Origin: Azolla caroliniana
Lineage: Eukaryota > Polypodiophyta
Direction: 5' to 3'
Assembly: GCA_043228905.1 (NCBI GenBank)
Contig: JBHGNT010000008.1
Location: 4,960,001 to 5,024,000 of the forward strand
Length of the DNA stretch: 64,000 nt
Numbering within the stretch: position 1 is the first letter of the stretch; the number at the start of each line of letters is the position of its first letter. The translations under genes were made by a program, and so were the position numbers. The notes beneath the pieces were generated by a model, which made no database searches, was not told where the DNA came from, and was given only the letters and a program-made list of their open reading frames with translations. Below are positions 44,864 to 56,579 of the stretch, piece by piece.

Positions 44864-45278
44864 TGTCGCGACCCAAGCTTCAAAGACGAGGTCGATTTGG
44901 AAGAAAAGAAGATAATAACAAATGAGAAGACGTTTACAAGACAAAAATACAAGAATTTCTATTACCGGAAACCAAGATTACAAGGTTGCTAAAGACTGGT
45001 GTTGAACCGAAATGGTTCAACACTAAGCAGATCTTCGACTTATATACTGTACATCAGAATGTGCACGATCGCCATTTGGCATACATGTTGTGCACCACTT
45101 GGCGTACAAGGTGCATGCCATTTGGTGGTCATCTAATGTGTCTAGTGCTCTATAGTTCTTGAATAATAATAATATGAAAATGTATTTATTAACTAAAATG
45201 AGTTGGTGCAATGGTTAAAGTGTAAGACCATTGTTTGAAAGTCACAAGTGCAAACCTTGATATTCACATTTTGTGACA
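44864..45278 (-). repeat. 3' LTR of the chromovirus
   Basis: Minus strand TGTCACAAAATGTG to GGTCGCGACA. A tRNA-like module (plus-strand GGTGCAATGGTTAAAGTG to GTGCAAACCTTG) lies at 45205-45262. Confidence 0.9.
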
Positions 45279-45292
45279 TCATCCCCTCCTTT

Positions 45293-46835
45293 GACGACGA
45301 GTTCCATGAGTCGCAATGCATGAACTAGGTTTTGGTTTATGGGGATAACAAAGATGAAACTCTTGTATAAGTTCAGAGGCATTAGTGACGTTCGTTGCAG
45401 GTTCCCATGTCCGATCCGCAGGCGTGTATCCAAGCCAATCTATTAGATAATATAACTTATTGCGGATGACCTTAGAGTCCAAATAGCTTCTACTTCATAT
45501 TCAGGTCCTTCAGCAAGTTGAACCGGAGGTGGTGGTGGGATAACCCGATTTGGAATAGAACTTGATGTCCATGGTTCTAATAATGAAACATGAAATACTG
45601 GATGAAGACGCATATGTGAAGCCAGGTCCAGATGAAATGCAACATCGTTGACTTGATGAGAGATTACAAATGGACCTAGACGTTGGAAATCCAATTTGGC
45701 ACATGGTCGAATAGTTTTCACATTACGACGCAATAACCATACACGATCACCAACTTTAAACTTAGGGTCTTCAAGTGAAGAATCTAAGCGATGTTTATCC
45801 GCCACCTTCTTGTACTTGGCTTGAGCATGAAGCAAATTATGAGAAAGGTTGGTTTGAATTTCTTTGAGTTTTTTTAGACGATCTTTGACCGTGGGATTGT
45901 TTGAGACTTTTGGACATTCAAGCATCATCCATCGAGGATGATATCCTGTGTTTGCAAAGAACTGACTGAATCCCGTAGAAGAATGGATTGAATTATTGTA
46001 AGCAAATTCTGCCATATGTAAGAAATCCATCCAATCATCTTGTTGATAGTTGATAAAGCAACGGAGATATTGTTCTAATGTTTGATTTGTGTGTTCTGTT
46101 TGACCATCAGTTTGAGGATGGTAGCTTGAAGATAGTTTACAAGAAATGCCAAGGATCTCAAGTAAGTGTGTCCAAAACTTTGCAATAAATTGTGATCCAC
46201 AATCACTAATGATTTCATCTGGAAGGCCATGGTGCTTGAAAACTTCTCACAAGACTTGTCAATCCTTGACTAGTAAAAGTTTTTCTACATGGAAGAAAAT
46301 GTGCCATTTTCATAAAGCGGTCCACCACTTTAAGAATTGCATCATAGCCTTGGGAAGATGGGAGATCTATGATGAAATCGATAGAAATGGATTTCCACGG
46401 ACCATCTGGAATGGGCAATGGGTGCAACAAACCATATGGCCGATGTCGAGGCATCTTTGATCGACAACATACATCACAAGTAGAAACATAGTCTATGACA
46501 AATTGACGAACCTGAGGCCACCAATAGTTTCGGGTAACTAGCTCCAATGTTTTCAAAACTCTGAAATGTCCAGCTAATGGTAAATCATGGCAGTGATGCA
46601 AAACTTCAAGTCGAAAAGGTCCATCGGGAATATAAGTATGGTTGTTTCGAAAAAGAAACCCATCATGCCAACTGAAGTTCCCATAATCCATGCGAGAAAA
46701 CTTGGAGCGTGAACAAAAAGCACGATCTGGAACAATGTGGTCTAAAATATCTTGTGCAAAATCATCTGAACCAATGCTTGAGCGAATAGAATTGAGAAAT
46801 TTTGAATCCAAAGTTGTCTCAGCAACATTTGTCAC
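45293..46835 (-). pseudogene. Integrase and chromodomain of the chromovirus, frameshifted
   Basis: The zinc region is at about 46500-46610 (HHCHDLPLAGHF, CDVCCRSK). The first catalytic aspartate is in SISIDFIIDLP. A frameshift near 46215 separates the rest, which contains YHPQTDGQT-type sequence at about 46090 and FHVSLLEP at about 45590. The chromodomain begins in one frame (EYEVEAI) and continues in another (LYYLIDWLGYTPADRTWEPA) after a slip near 45480. The WEP motif is intact. Confidence 0.85.
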
Positions 46836-46841
46836 CATTAA

Positions 46842-48755
46842 TCATAGACGATTAGGGCTCAAAAGGACTTGTTCTTGATTGTCGTAAGTTGGGTCCCCCG
46901 GTTTTGGTGCAAAATAAGAGCGTCTTGATAAGGCATCAGCTCTACCTTGTTGTGTTCCTGGTCGATATGTTATCACAAAGTTGAACCGTGTTAGAAATTG
47001 TGCCCACCAAGCTTGTCGTCGATTTAGAACTCGAGCATTTTGAAAGTATGTGAGGTTTTTATGATCATTGTAAACAATAATTTGGTGGGGAGAACCTTCC
47101 AAGAAGTGACGCCATTGTTCTAAAGAATCAACAATTGCCAACAATTCTTTGTCATGGATTTCATAATTGATTTCTGCAGGTTCAAACTTTCTTGAATGAA
47201 ATGAAACTGGATGTAATTTCTCACCATTCGCTACTTGTGATAGAACACTTCCTAGTGCAAAATCAGATGCATCTGCTTCTATGATAAACGGCTTTTTAAG
47301 GTCAACGTGGACCAAAATGGGAGCAGATGTAAATGCTTGCTTCAAGCTATCAAATGCATCAGCTGCGCTTGATGTCCATACAAATGTTGGGTTCTTCTGT
47401 GTTAGTTCCGTAAGGGGCAAAACAACTTTTGAGTAACTCTTGATGAACTTGCGGTAGAAATTCGCAAATCCCAAGAAACATTGCAGATCACGAACTGAGC
47501 CTGGTGTCTTCCAATCTAGAATTGTTTGTACTTTCTTTGGATCCATAAAAATACCTTTTGGAGAGACCATATACCCTAGAAACTCCACTTGATTGTAGTC
47601 AAAGCAACACTTCTCTAGTTTGGCATAAACACCAAATTCCCGTAATTGTTGTCGAACTTGTCGAACATGATTATTATACTCCTCTTGTGTCTTTGAGTAG
47701 ATTAGTATGTCATCGAAGTAAATTATCATGAAGATATCAAGGAAATCTCGAAAGATATCATTTGCCATATGTTGGAAAACTGTTGGAGCATTTGTAAGCC
47801 CAAATGGCATTACTATGTACTCGAAGTGACCATATCGTGTGCGAAAAGCAGTTTTCCATTCATCACCAGGTCGAATACGAACAAGGTTGTAAGCTCCTCA
47901 TAATTCTAGCCTTGTGAAGTATTTGGCCCCATTGAGACGTTCCAAGAGATTTGGAATCAATGGTAGAGCATATCGATTTCGAATCATAACCTTGTTCAAG
48001 CCTCGATAGTCTACGACCAAACGTAAAGAGCCATCTTTCTTCTTAACAAAAAAAATAGGAGCACCAACAAGAGATCGGGAATGTCGAATGAAGCCATTTG
48101 CAAGATTCTCATCAATATATTCTCAACTTTCAATTCTGACGGCAAAAGGTTATAAATTGGTCCCCATGGTGGTTCCTTCTCAGCATGCAAATCAATGGGA
48201 CAATCATATGGGTGATGATCATGAAGTGTTGTGGCCTTTACCTTATCAAACACACTGGAAAATTCTTGATACTTTGATGGTAAATGGACCTCTGAATCTT
48301 GTGGGTTTGAGAATAGGGTTATGACCACTACAAACACAAACATATCTTCTATTGTAGCTTCTTTATGTAATCTTTTGAGAGAGATAGTTGATATATGTCT
48401 TGGTGTTAGCTTTGAGGTTGATGTGGTGATGAGCCTTAAAGTGTTGTCTCGTGAGTCTATGATTTCCCGCTTCTTCCAATCAATCTTTGGATTATGAAGT
48501 TCAAACCACGGCAACCCAAGAACAATTGGATGTTCGGGGACTGCTTATGATATTAAAAGATATTACAGTAGCTAAATTACCAAGAACTACACGAATAGGC
48601 TCTGATTCTTCAGTAATATCTCCTAATGCAATAGAACGTCCATCAATTACAGCTACTGATGCTGGACGAGGAAGCTTATAGAGTAGAATTTCTTGTGTTG
48701 TGGCAAAATCCCGATCCATGAAACATGAGTTGGCTCCTGAATCCAAGAGCGCAGA
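46842..48755 (-). pseudogene. Protease, RT and RNase H of the chromovirus
   Basis: MDSGANSCFMDRD at about 48746 is a retropepsin active site. After a shift the linker reads CPIDLHAEKEPPWGPIYNL. RT has MPFGLTNAPTVFQHM and IIYFDDILIYS, both aspartates kept. RNase H has KPFIIEADASDFALGSVLSQ and [13 protein letters not shown] single in-frame TGA at 46842-46844 ends this frame just before integrase. The stretch 47810-46842 is otherwise open for 322 residues. Confidence 0.87.
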
Positions 48756-48989
48756 TGCAAGAACTTGATGACATCTTGATGTGCTGAGTTGAACTTGCGC
48801 CGTGAAAACTTCACTAACTCAGTTCGATGAAATGGAACCTAAGCTCGAAACAAGTTCTATATGCTTTGGTTGGTCCAACCAAATAGCTCCGATTTTGGCT
48901 AGACTTACTCATTTAACAACTCATCTAGTTGGCTTAGAACGTCAAAACTATTGGACTGAGGGTTGTTGACAAGAGTTCTTGGTTTATTG

Positions 48990-50490
48990 GCTTTGATTGG
49001 AGAACATGAATCAAAATTCTCAATAGCACTTACTTGATTTAATTGTCTCTTTGGTCGATGTGGACAATGTATTGTTATATGTCCTGGACCACCACAGTAT
49101 AGGCAAAGTCAATTTGCTCGACGTCGTTGTTTCTCGGCTTCAGACAAAGGACCTCGACAACATGCTGCATCAATCTCCATTGGAGTAGGTCCATTAAAAG
49201 AATTAGGATTAGGAACTTGCTGTTGAGATATCAAGCTCAACTAGTTTAATCTAGTTAGTCAACACATGTAACTTAGTAGTTACCTAGATCGAATCTAGTT
49301 AATGTGTTGACCTTAAGCCTTTAAATAGGACCTTGTACTTAAGTGGGATATTCTAGATCCTCCACTCCTTAGTACATTTAATGTAGGACTTACACATAAG
49401 TACCTATGTTCTACCCACACATGTGCACCTTTGCACATGGGTTGTATATATACCTCATTGTGGGTATTTTTGAATGTTGATGACACTTTTCAATATAGTC
49501 AATCATCCCCCATTTATCTTTGTGTTCAAGTGTAACTTCCTCTCTCTCTCTCTCTTCCTCTCACACACTCTCACGCGCATATCATACTAATCTTCCACTG
49601 CTTAACGTAATCATATAATTAGTCTCTAATTAACCCTAGTTAATTACCTAATTACTTAACACTTGCATTGGTCCTAAAGGTGGTGAGGCTAATGCTGAAG
49701 CATATGTTTGCTCAGATCAAAGGCGTGTCGACGTTTGTTGGCGCTCAAAACGTCTTTCGAACAAACGATTGTCACATCGAACTACGCTACTAATAGCTTC
49801 TGTTAGTGATTTGGGTTCATCATGAAATATTAAGAGCAAGTCTTTAACATCATTACACAAACCATGCCGAAACAAGTCCATCATCACTGCTTCATCCCAA
49901 GGGATATCACAAGCAAGAAGACGAAAATCAGCTGCGTAACCTGAGGTTGGCCGATCTCCTTTGCACAACCTACGTATCTTGTTTATTGTTGTTCTTACAC
50001 TATCAGTATCACCAAAACTAGCTTGGAATTCGATGATAAAGGTATCAAAGTTTTCTAGTATTGGGGATTTCTTCTCTAGCAATGGTGCAAACCATGCTAG
50101 TGCGGTTCCTATCAATAATGTTCCAACTAACCCCACTCGAGCTGTGTCAATTGGATATCAGTTGGGATGCATATGAATTATAAGGCGTACCTGATTTAAG
50201 AATCCTCGGAATTGAGACCTTGTACCATCAAATTTTGTTGGTAAACTAATTTTGGGTTCTTTCAACAAACTTTGAGAGGTTGAAGCTTGTTGTCGAAGAG
50301 ATAACACAATAGCTTCAAGTTGTTGGACACGTTTCGAGAGTTCCTCATGTTGTTGTGCCTTTTCAACACTCACTTGTTGCAAGTCGCCAAGAAGTTTATG
50401 ATTCTCTTGTTCCAATGCAGTAAATTTTGTTGTTAGGAGGTCAAGTTCTGAGAGAATACGCATATACTCTTGTTTATTGACGGTCTCCAT
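48990..50490 (-). pseudogene. Gag of the chromovirus, interrupted by a solo LTR
   Basis: The start is METVNKQEYMRI at 50490, followed by a coiled-coil rich in E, Q and L. The capsid part has PTKFDGTRSQFRGFLNQV and LLEKKSPILENFDTF. A stop near 50158 and the solo LTR at 49221-49661 break it. The zinc knuckle LCLYCGGPGHITIHCPH lies beyond the LTR at about 49060-49110. Confidence 0.8.
49221..49661 (+). mobile_element. Solo LTR with TSD CTTGC inside chromovirus gag
   Basis: It runs TGTTGAGATATCAAGC to AATTACTTAACA (441 bp), flanked by CTTGC at 49216-49220 and 49662-49666. It is the same family as 21202-21646. It must be younger than the chromovirus it interrupts. Confidence 0.92.
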
Positions 50491-50549
50491 TGTGACGGAA
50501 AAACTTCACTAGATACTCGACAAAAAAAATGTGGGATTCCAATTCAAAC

Positions 50550-50951
50550 TGTCGCGACCCAAGCTTCGAAGACGAGGTCGATTTGGAAGAAAAGAAGATA
50601 ATAACAAACGAGAAGACGTTTACAAGACAAAAATACAAGAATTTCTATTACCGGAAACCGAGATTACAAGGTTGCTGAAGACTGGTGGTTCAACACTAAG
50701 CAGATCTTCGACTTGTATACTGTACATCAGAATGTGCATGATCGCCATTTGGCATACATTTTGTGCGCCACTTGACGTACAGGGTGCATGCCATTTGGTG
50801 GTCATCTAATGTGTCTAGTGCTCTATAGTTCTTGAATAAAAATAATATGAAAATATATTTATTAATTAAAATGATTTGGTGCAATGGTTAAAGTGTAAGA
50901 CAATTGTTTGAAGGTCACAAGTTCAAACCTTGATATTCACATTTTGTAACA
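50550..50951 (-). repeat. 5' LTR of the chromovirus
   Basis: 402 bp. It shares nearly all of the 3' LTR with a few substitutions and a short deletion near 50690. The tRNA-like module is at 50878-50935 on the plus strand (A box GGTGCAATGG, B box AGTTCAAACC). Confidence 0.9.
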
Positions 50952-50956
50952 GGTAT

Positions 50957-53900
50957 GGCTTGATGGGCATGCCATATTTTGGGTCTACCATAAGTCTCCC
51001 ATTTCAAGACTATTCAAAAGACTACAACATTCTATTACAAAATTCATTGTCATGTAAATATTTTTGTAGAGATGCTCTTTTTAAACGTGTACAATAATAA
51101 TACATATTTTTGCACCTCCACAAGTTACATTCATCAAATATTCTTATGAATATATAACTTCGATGTGAAAACTCCCATGCCAGTTATTAAAGTGATTCAT
51201 CTTTAACCAATAATGGTAGGATATGAGACTTATGTGATTGGGACCAATTGTAGAGAAGGTGCTCCATCAACTAATATAGTATTTATGTGATTGTGACCAA
51301 TTTTAGAGAAGCTAATCCATCAACTAATATAGTATTTTCTATCCTGTCTATAATGAACCATCATCATTAGCTTTGGTGAGTGGTAACAAACGCCCACAAT
51401 TTCTGTAACATGAACCAATGGAAATCAAAGTCAAGTAACCACATTGCAAACATTAAACCTTTTCAAATCCACATATTGTCAACCACCTCTTAGCACAACA
51501 AGCACCTCTTTGTAGTTTTTTGGTGTCTTTGCTAAGAGATTCAAATCCATGCATAGCTTGGTGGAAGGATGCGATTCTAAACCCAACAATGGTTGGATTA
51601 TTTTGTGGGAAAGAGTTTGTACGATTATAGAAGAGAGAATGGTTTGTATGTTAATGAGAGGTTCGAATAGAATTAGTAGAATTATGAAGTTAATTAATAC
51701 ATGCTTATTAAGATAGTTAAAGGTCAAGGTTATGTAAACCATATTAGATTAGATTAGACTATGGTCTATGTCATATAATACAATGGTTTTTAAAGAAAAA
51801 AAATTGAACCGCACAAGATAGATAATATATTATTGAGTTAAAAAATTCCTCTTCCTTCCAATACATCAGAATTCCCTAATTGTGTGCTTGTCTCATGCTC
51901 TTTTGTGTTTTTGCTTTTTTATAACATGCGTATCCTATGTGAGCTTTTTATTTATGTGAAAGAGGTCATTTCACTTAAGATGGATTGCCCTATACATTTG
52001 AATATTGCCCTACACCTTTACATGTTGCTTTCATTTCACTTAAGGTGTCTTAAAGAAGAGGTGTGGGGTTTGAATATTGTTCTCCACGAAAAAAATCATT
52101 TTTGGTCAATTTTACATTTGTTTTGCCGATCCAGGTAGTTTCATTTTGTGGGTTGAAATTATCACGACACCAATGTGTCTTTTGTTCTTGTTTGGGGTTT
52201 AAAACTTCAGCCATGGTCCCTCTTTAAAGAAGATTTAGGGTCAATTTTGTTGCAACCCTTTTATGCTACCTCATTGTGGCATATTAATTGTTGCTTGAGA
52301 AACAACTTTCATTAGCTTATATCTTGAAGTTGCCATTTGTGGCGCACAATCCTCAACACTTACATTTACTTGCATTATCTTGACCATCACAATAAGAATA
52401 ATGAATTGGGACATTGTGTCATAGATTCAAAGTTGTCATACTCAAAATTCTGAACAAAAACCTTGCCTCCTCCACAAATTGAACTATGTTGTTATCACCC
52501 ATATACCATTTTAGTATCCTTTCATCCTCTTCCAATCTTGTTTATTGATCCTTACAATTTTTATGAGGTATTTCTTGCTTTTTCTTGTACCACTCTATCA
52601 CAATACCTTCAACGCAAGTGCCAACACATTGTCCCTAATTAAAAGCATGTGCTAAATCAGTTATTGATCAATTAATTCTTCCTCTCAAGGTTGTGTATTT
52701 AATAAATTCTTAATGTCTCTCCACAATGTCAATAGTGTCAACATGTCCATACGAAAATAATTTGCCAAACTTTTCTCCGCACAAAATGCATTCCGCACCG
52801 TCCTCATGTCTAGTCACAAACCCCTCTTTTGTCTTTGTATTCTTGCATGACTTCTTCATACATAATATAGAAATAAGATTCACTACAACAATGCATTAGC
52901 TGGCACATATGTTGATATATCTTGTTGCTTTCAACTATATTGACTTTGGGAAGAAATTTAGCAACCCAATCTTTCTTGACATGAAACCAACACAATAAAA
53001 GAAATCATGAACTTGTTTCTTTTGACCATCCACAATGACCCAACTTTGTGGGTCATGAGTAATAACATTAGTTAATGCATTATAATCTGTCCATGATTTA
53101 TTCTATCACAAGTGGCAATAGCACATGATCTCAAACTCTTCAACCTTGCAAAGAAAATTTTCAAGGTAATCTCCAATGCAAGTTGCTAATGATTTGAGTC
53201 TCGATCTGAACTACAAAGCATATAGCGAAGTGTCAATACCCATGTTATTTGGTGCAACTACTTCATATCATGGTAGTTCAATTAGATTGCTCTTGAAAGT
53301 GTAGTTGATTGCCCAAGAATTGTTACAAGACAAAAAATACACATCCCCAGCATCCATTGATCTTGAATTATCAAGATTTAAATAGTTTCCTTGTTGGATA
53401 TTCTGTAGGTGCAAGTATGTATGGCTGAACTTGAGCAACCACCTTCACATGTGGTTGTAGTGTATATGCATCCTTGCATCCTTGCAACCCAATCATCTTT
53501 TCATAATGCATTTCTAATATTGAACTTTCTAACCCCATTATGTTCTCCTTTGGTATCATGATGTTCATTGGTATTTCTATACCCCACTATTGTATGATAA
53601 TGAAATGGCCAAATCCTAAAAGTGAGAATGAGAGAGAGAGAGAGAGAGAGAGAGAACTCTACAAGGTCACATATCATCATATTCGCCATTTGAATTGGTG
53701 TGTAGTGTGACATTGAGTTTGGAGTCATAGTAGTCTTTACATCCCATAGATAGAAGGGGTTCTATACTTTGTAGTAAATTAGTCATGTTGGTGTTTTTTC
53801 TTTCGTAATGAATGCCATTATTTACGAAAAAAAAAAAAAAGAGAGGGAAAGAAAGAAAGAAAGAAAGATATGTTAACGTATTCTAAGACCAAAATTGGCC

Positions 53901-54889
53901 CAAATTTAAACCTACCAAGCTTAAATAACAAATTTAAACCTACCAAACAATCATGTGTTGAATGTGGGTGTTAAATGCGAATAATTGGATAAGAATAAGA
54001 GATCTCAATATATAGGTCCTAACCCTTGGGATCAATTAACCAAATTGTGTCAATCCAATGGGTGAGATTACAACTTGTATAAAATATCCATGTACATTTC
54101 AAGATATTTCTAGCACATGCTACTTCATCGAGATAGATAGTACCATCACCATGTATAGTACAACTTCTAGGCTTGTCTTTTAATCTCTCATATTATCCTC
54201 AATCTCTTTAATATATTATAAATATTCTTCACCATCAAATGTTTACTATGTTGGTGAAGGTATTTGAATCATAATTATGGTGTCGCAATTTTGATTTGTG
54301 TATGATCTTTTGCATATAGTCATCACATGTGATATTATCTTTCGAGTTATGGCACAAACATGACATATTTTCAAAAGCTTCATTCTCTTATTAACCTTTG
54401 TACATATATTATGTTTTTTGTTTTGATTGCACGTGTGATGTCTACCATTGTTGAGTATGTACTTGTATCTTGCACTCCTCCCATCACATGGTGACAATGA
54501 CTTCCAAATAATACGATTGTTGATCCATTACAAAACTTGGTGGATAGCCCTAACCATACTAGAATACAACAACTATTTGAATTCTAGCATTTCAACGAAT
54601 AATTCGAGTCTCTAGCTCTTGATTAAGATATGGGTAGATCACCTAGTAAATCATCTCTAATTCAACTTTAGAATAAAGCTCTCAAAAATGTACAATATAT
54701 TGTACGTTTTCATTAGCTTATTTCCCGATCTAACATAGGAACCAACACAATAACCCCTATATTACATGTTCATTAATATTTCATTGATTTAAGAATTCAT
54801 GACTTTAGTTATTATTGGGTTTAGAGATAATAAAATAATCATGCATAATCTTCAACCTAATATGTTAGAATACCCATTCACAAATCCAT
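50957..54889. other. Intergenic region without a supported gene
   Basis: AT-rich. A direct duplication of about 60 bp lies at 51230-51340 (CATCAACTAATATAGTATTT twice). A GA run is at 53627-53655 and an A/GAAA run at 53829-53870. The minus strand of 52800-53730 has short frames that could be an old transposase or gene relic, but I recognise no domain. Confidence 0.4.
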
Positions 54890-55047
54890 GTGCCTCTACA
54901 CATGAGGATAACCAAGCCAAATAGGCACAAAATTTATGAACCTCATCAAGCATATCCAGATATTTGAATTGGTTATGACGATATGCTTGATATGGTTCTT
55001 ATAAGTTTGTGGTTATTTGGTTTGATTATCCTCCTGTGTAGAGGCAC
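54890..55047. repeat. Imperfect stem-loop of 158 bases (miRNA-like or MITE-like)
   Basis: The left arm 54890-54956 and right arm 54981-55047 are reverse complements with about ten to twelve mismatches over 66 pairs. The outer ends GTGCCTCTACACA/TGTGTAGAGGCAC and inner ends CAAGCATAT/ATATGCTTG pair perfectly. The loop is about 24 bases. No clear target duplication is visible. The fold could be a MITE, a young MIRNA locus, or an inverted duplication. Confidence 0.75.
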
Positions 55048-56579
55048 AAACTTTATGGACCTCATCGTATAGTATGATGATGATCATAATGATAGAAAAA
55101 ATCCTCTTCAAACAATTACATGCAAAATAGAAAATGCTAAAACATTAGTCTGACAGTATAACAATAAGATTCAAACAAACAACCCTAGGTATTAGTGTTT
55201 TTATCATTGTTGTGTGAACTTAGCATGTTCATGAGAAGTGATCTAGGTTCAGAGTTATATGTGCATGTAAAGAGATCAATATCCCTTCCAGAACTGGCAA
55301 CCCACGAGGGAAAAGGTCATCTACGTCACAAAAAGTCTACATCATCTTGAGTTAGATACAACATAAAAAGGACCAACTTGCGGCAAATGGCTAGCTTCAT
55401 CAATGCAAAGTGGCCAACGTCCAAGATGTTTCTTTAGGAAACATATTTAGTCACACCTGATGAAGTCTTCTTTTTTCATATAATTGTGTCATTACAACGT
55501 GAGCTAGAATGTCCCAGGGCTACACAAAAATCACTTTTACAAGAATAACCATTACAATTTTGTAGGGGTGTATTGAATCTTTTGAACATATTTGTATAGT
55601 ATATATAGTATAAATGTATATGTCACTTTGTCACATATTATACGTGTCGTTTTCGAAGGTGTCCCCTTTTCTTTCACTTTGAATGTCTATGATGATTACA
55701 CTCGCTTGTAACATCAAACACCCAAAAAGGAAATATTTGCTTGACATCATCTAGTATGGTTAGCGACAATGGCACGTACAAAAAACTACTAGCTTATAAT
55801 CGCCCACGCGTCTAAAATTAACAAAGCAACAAATTACAGAAGAAAAGAAGTTAATTCCATTCTCATACCTAATAAACTTCTAAAGCTCAATAATGCTCAT
55901 TGCAAGAAATGCATAGTAAATTGATGACACAATTCACATCTTGATACTCATGGACCATGGCATGTTTATTCGAATGGAAACCCTTCAAATATGTAACAAC
56001 CATAAAAAGATTCTTTAAACAAATGAAATGGAAGCCTCTGTTCAATGTATAAGATTCAACAATGAAAGAATTTAAAAACATATCAAGCTAAAATTCGATT
56101 GTGGGGGGAGATGCTCTGAGTTGCATATAAACAATGTTGTCGATCGATGTGCAAAATTAAGGGATTGTTTCCACGACACAACTTTGGGATACTATATGAG
56201 AGTAAATTGGGCCCCAGAGTCCAAAACATGGGAGGACGTGATTATTTGGAGCAGATCAAAGTTATGTTGAGTGACCAAAGATTTTGGTGTACTAAAACCC
56301 TAGCCAAAGTCAATAGTGTAGTGGAAACAATCCTTGGACCTTTGGCATGAACTTATATATTGTTCGTTGTTGGTTTCACACTAAGGGGGCTAACATTGGT
56401 AACGTTTGAAGAAGCACGGAAACGTGATAACATCATGTGAGTAGGGACTAATGCACTCACCTTTCCCCCCTTGGGCTATTAATTCTCTCATAGAAGCAAA
56501 ACAGGTACGGAGATTATTGACGAGTCCGAAAGTTGCACGTCGGGTTCACACTGTTGGTATATCAGAAGTGTGGCGCCTG
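55048..56579. other. Intergenic region downstream of the WRKY gene
   Basis: No gene is supported. The part near 56450-56579 is presumably the 3' untranslated region of the minus-strand WRKY gene. Confidence 0.35.

Larger units (their letters stand above)
44864..50951 (-). mobile_element. Ty3 chromovirus with TSD GGTAT
   Basis: LTRs lie at 44864-45278 (3', 415 bp) and 50550-50951 (5', 402 bp), flanked by GGTAT at 44859-44863 and 50952-50956. On the minus strand the 5' LTR is followed by GTTTGAATTGGAATCCC and gag at 50490. A polypurine AAAGGAGGGGATGA precedes the 3' LTR. The order gag, protease, RT, RNase H, integrase, chromodomain identifies a chromovirus. Frameshifts and stops in gag, protease, integrase and chromodomain make it inactive. 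Confidence 0.92.

Noticed and set aside
52800-53730. Minus-strand fragments possibly from a transposase or host gene relic
   Set aside because: No motif I can name, and the pieces are in different frames with stops; a profile search would be needed.
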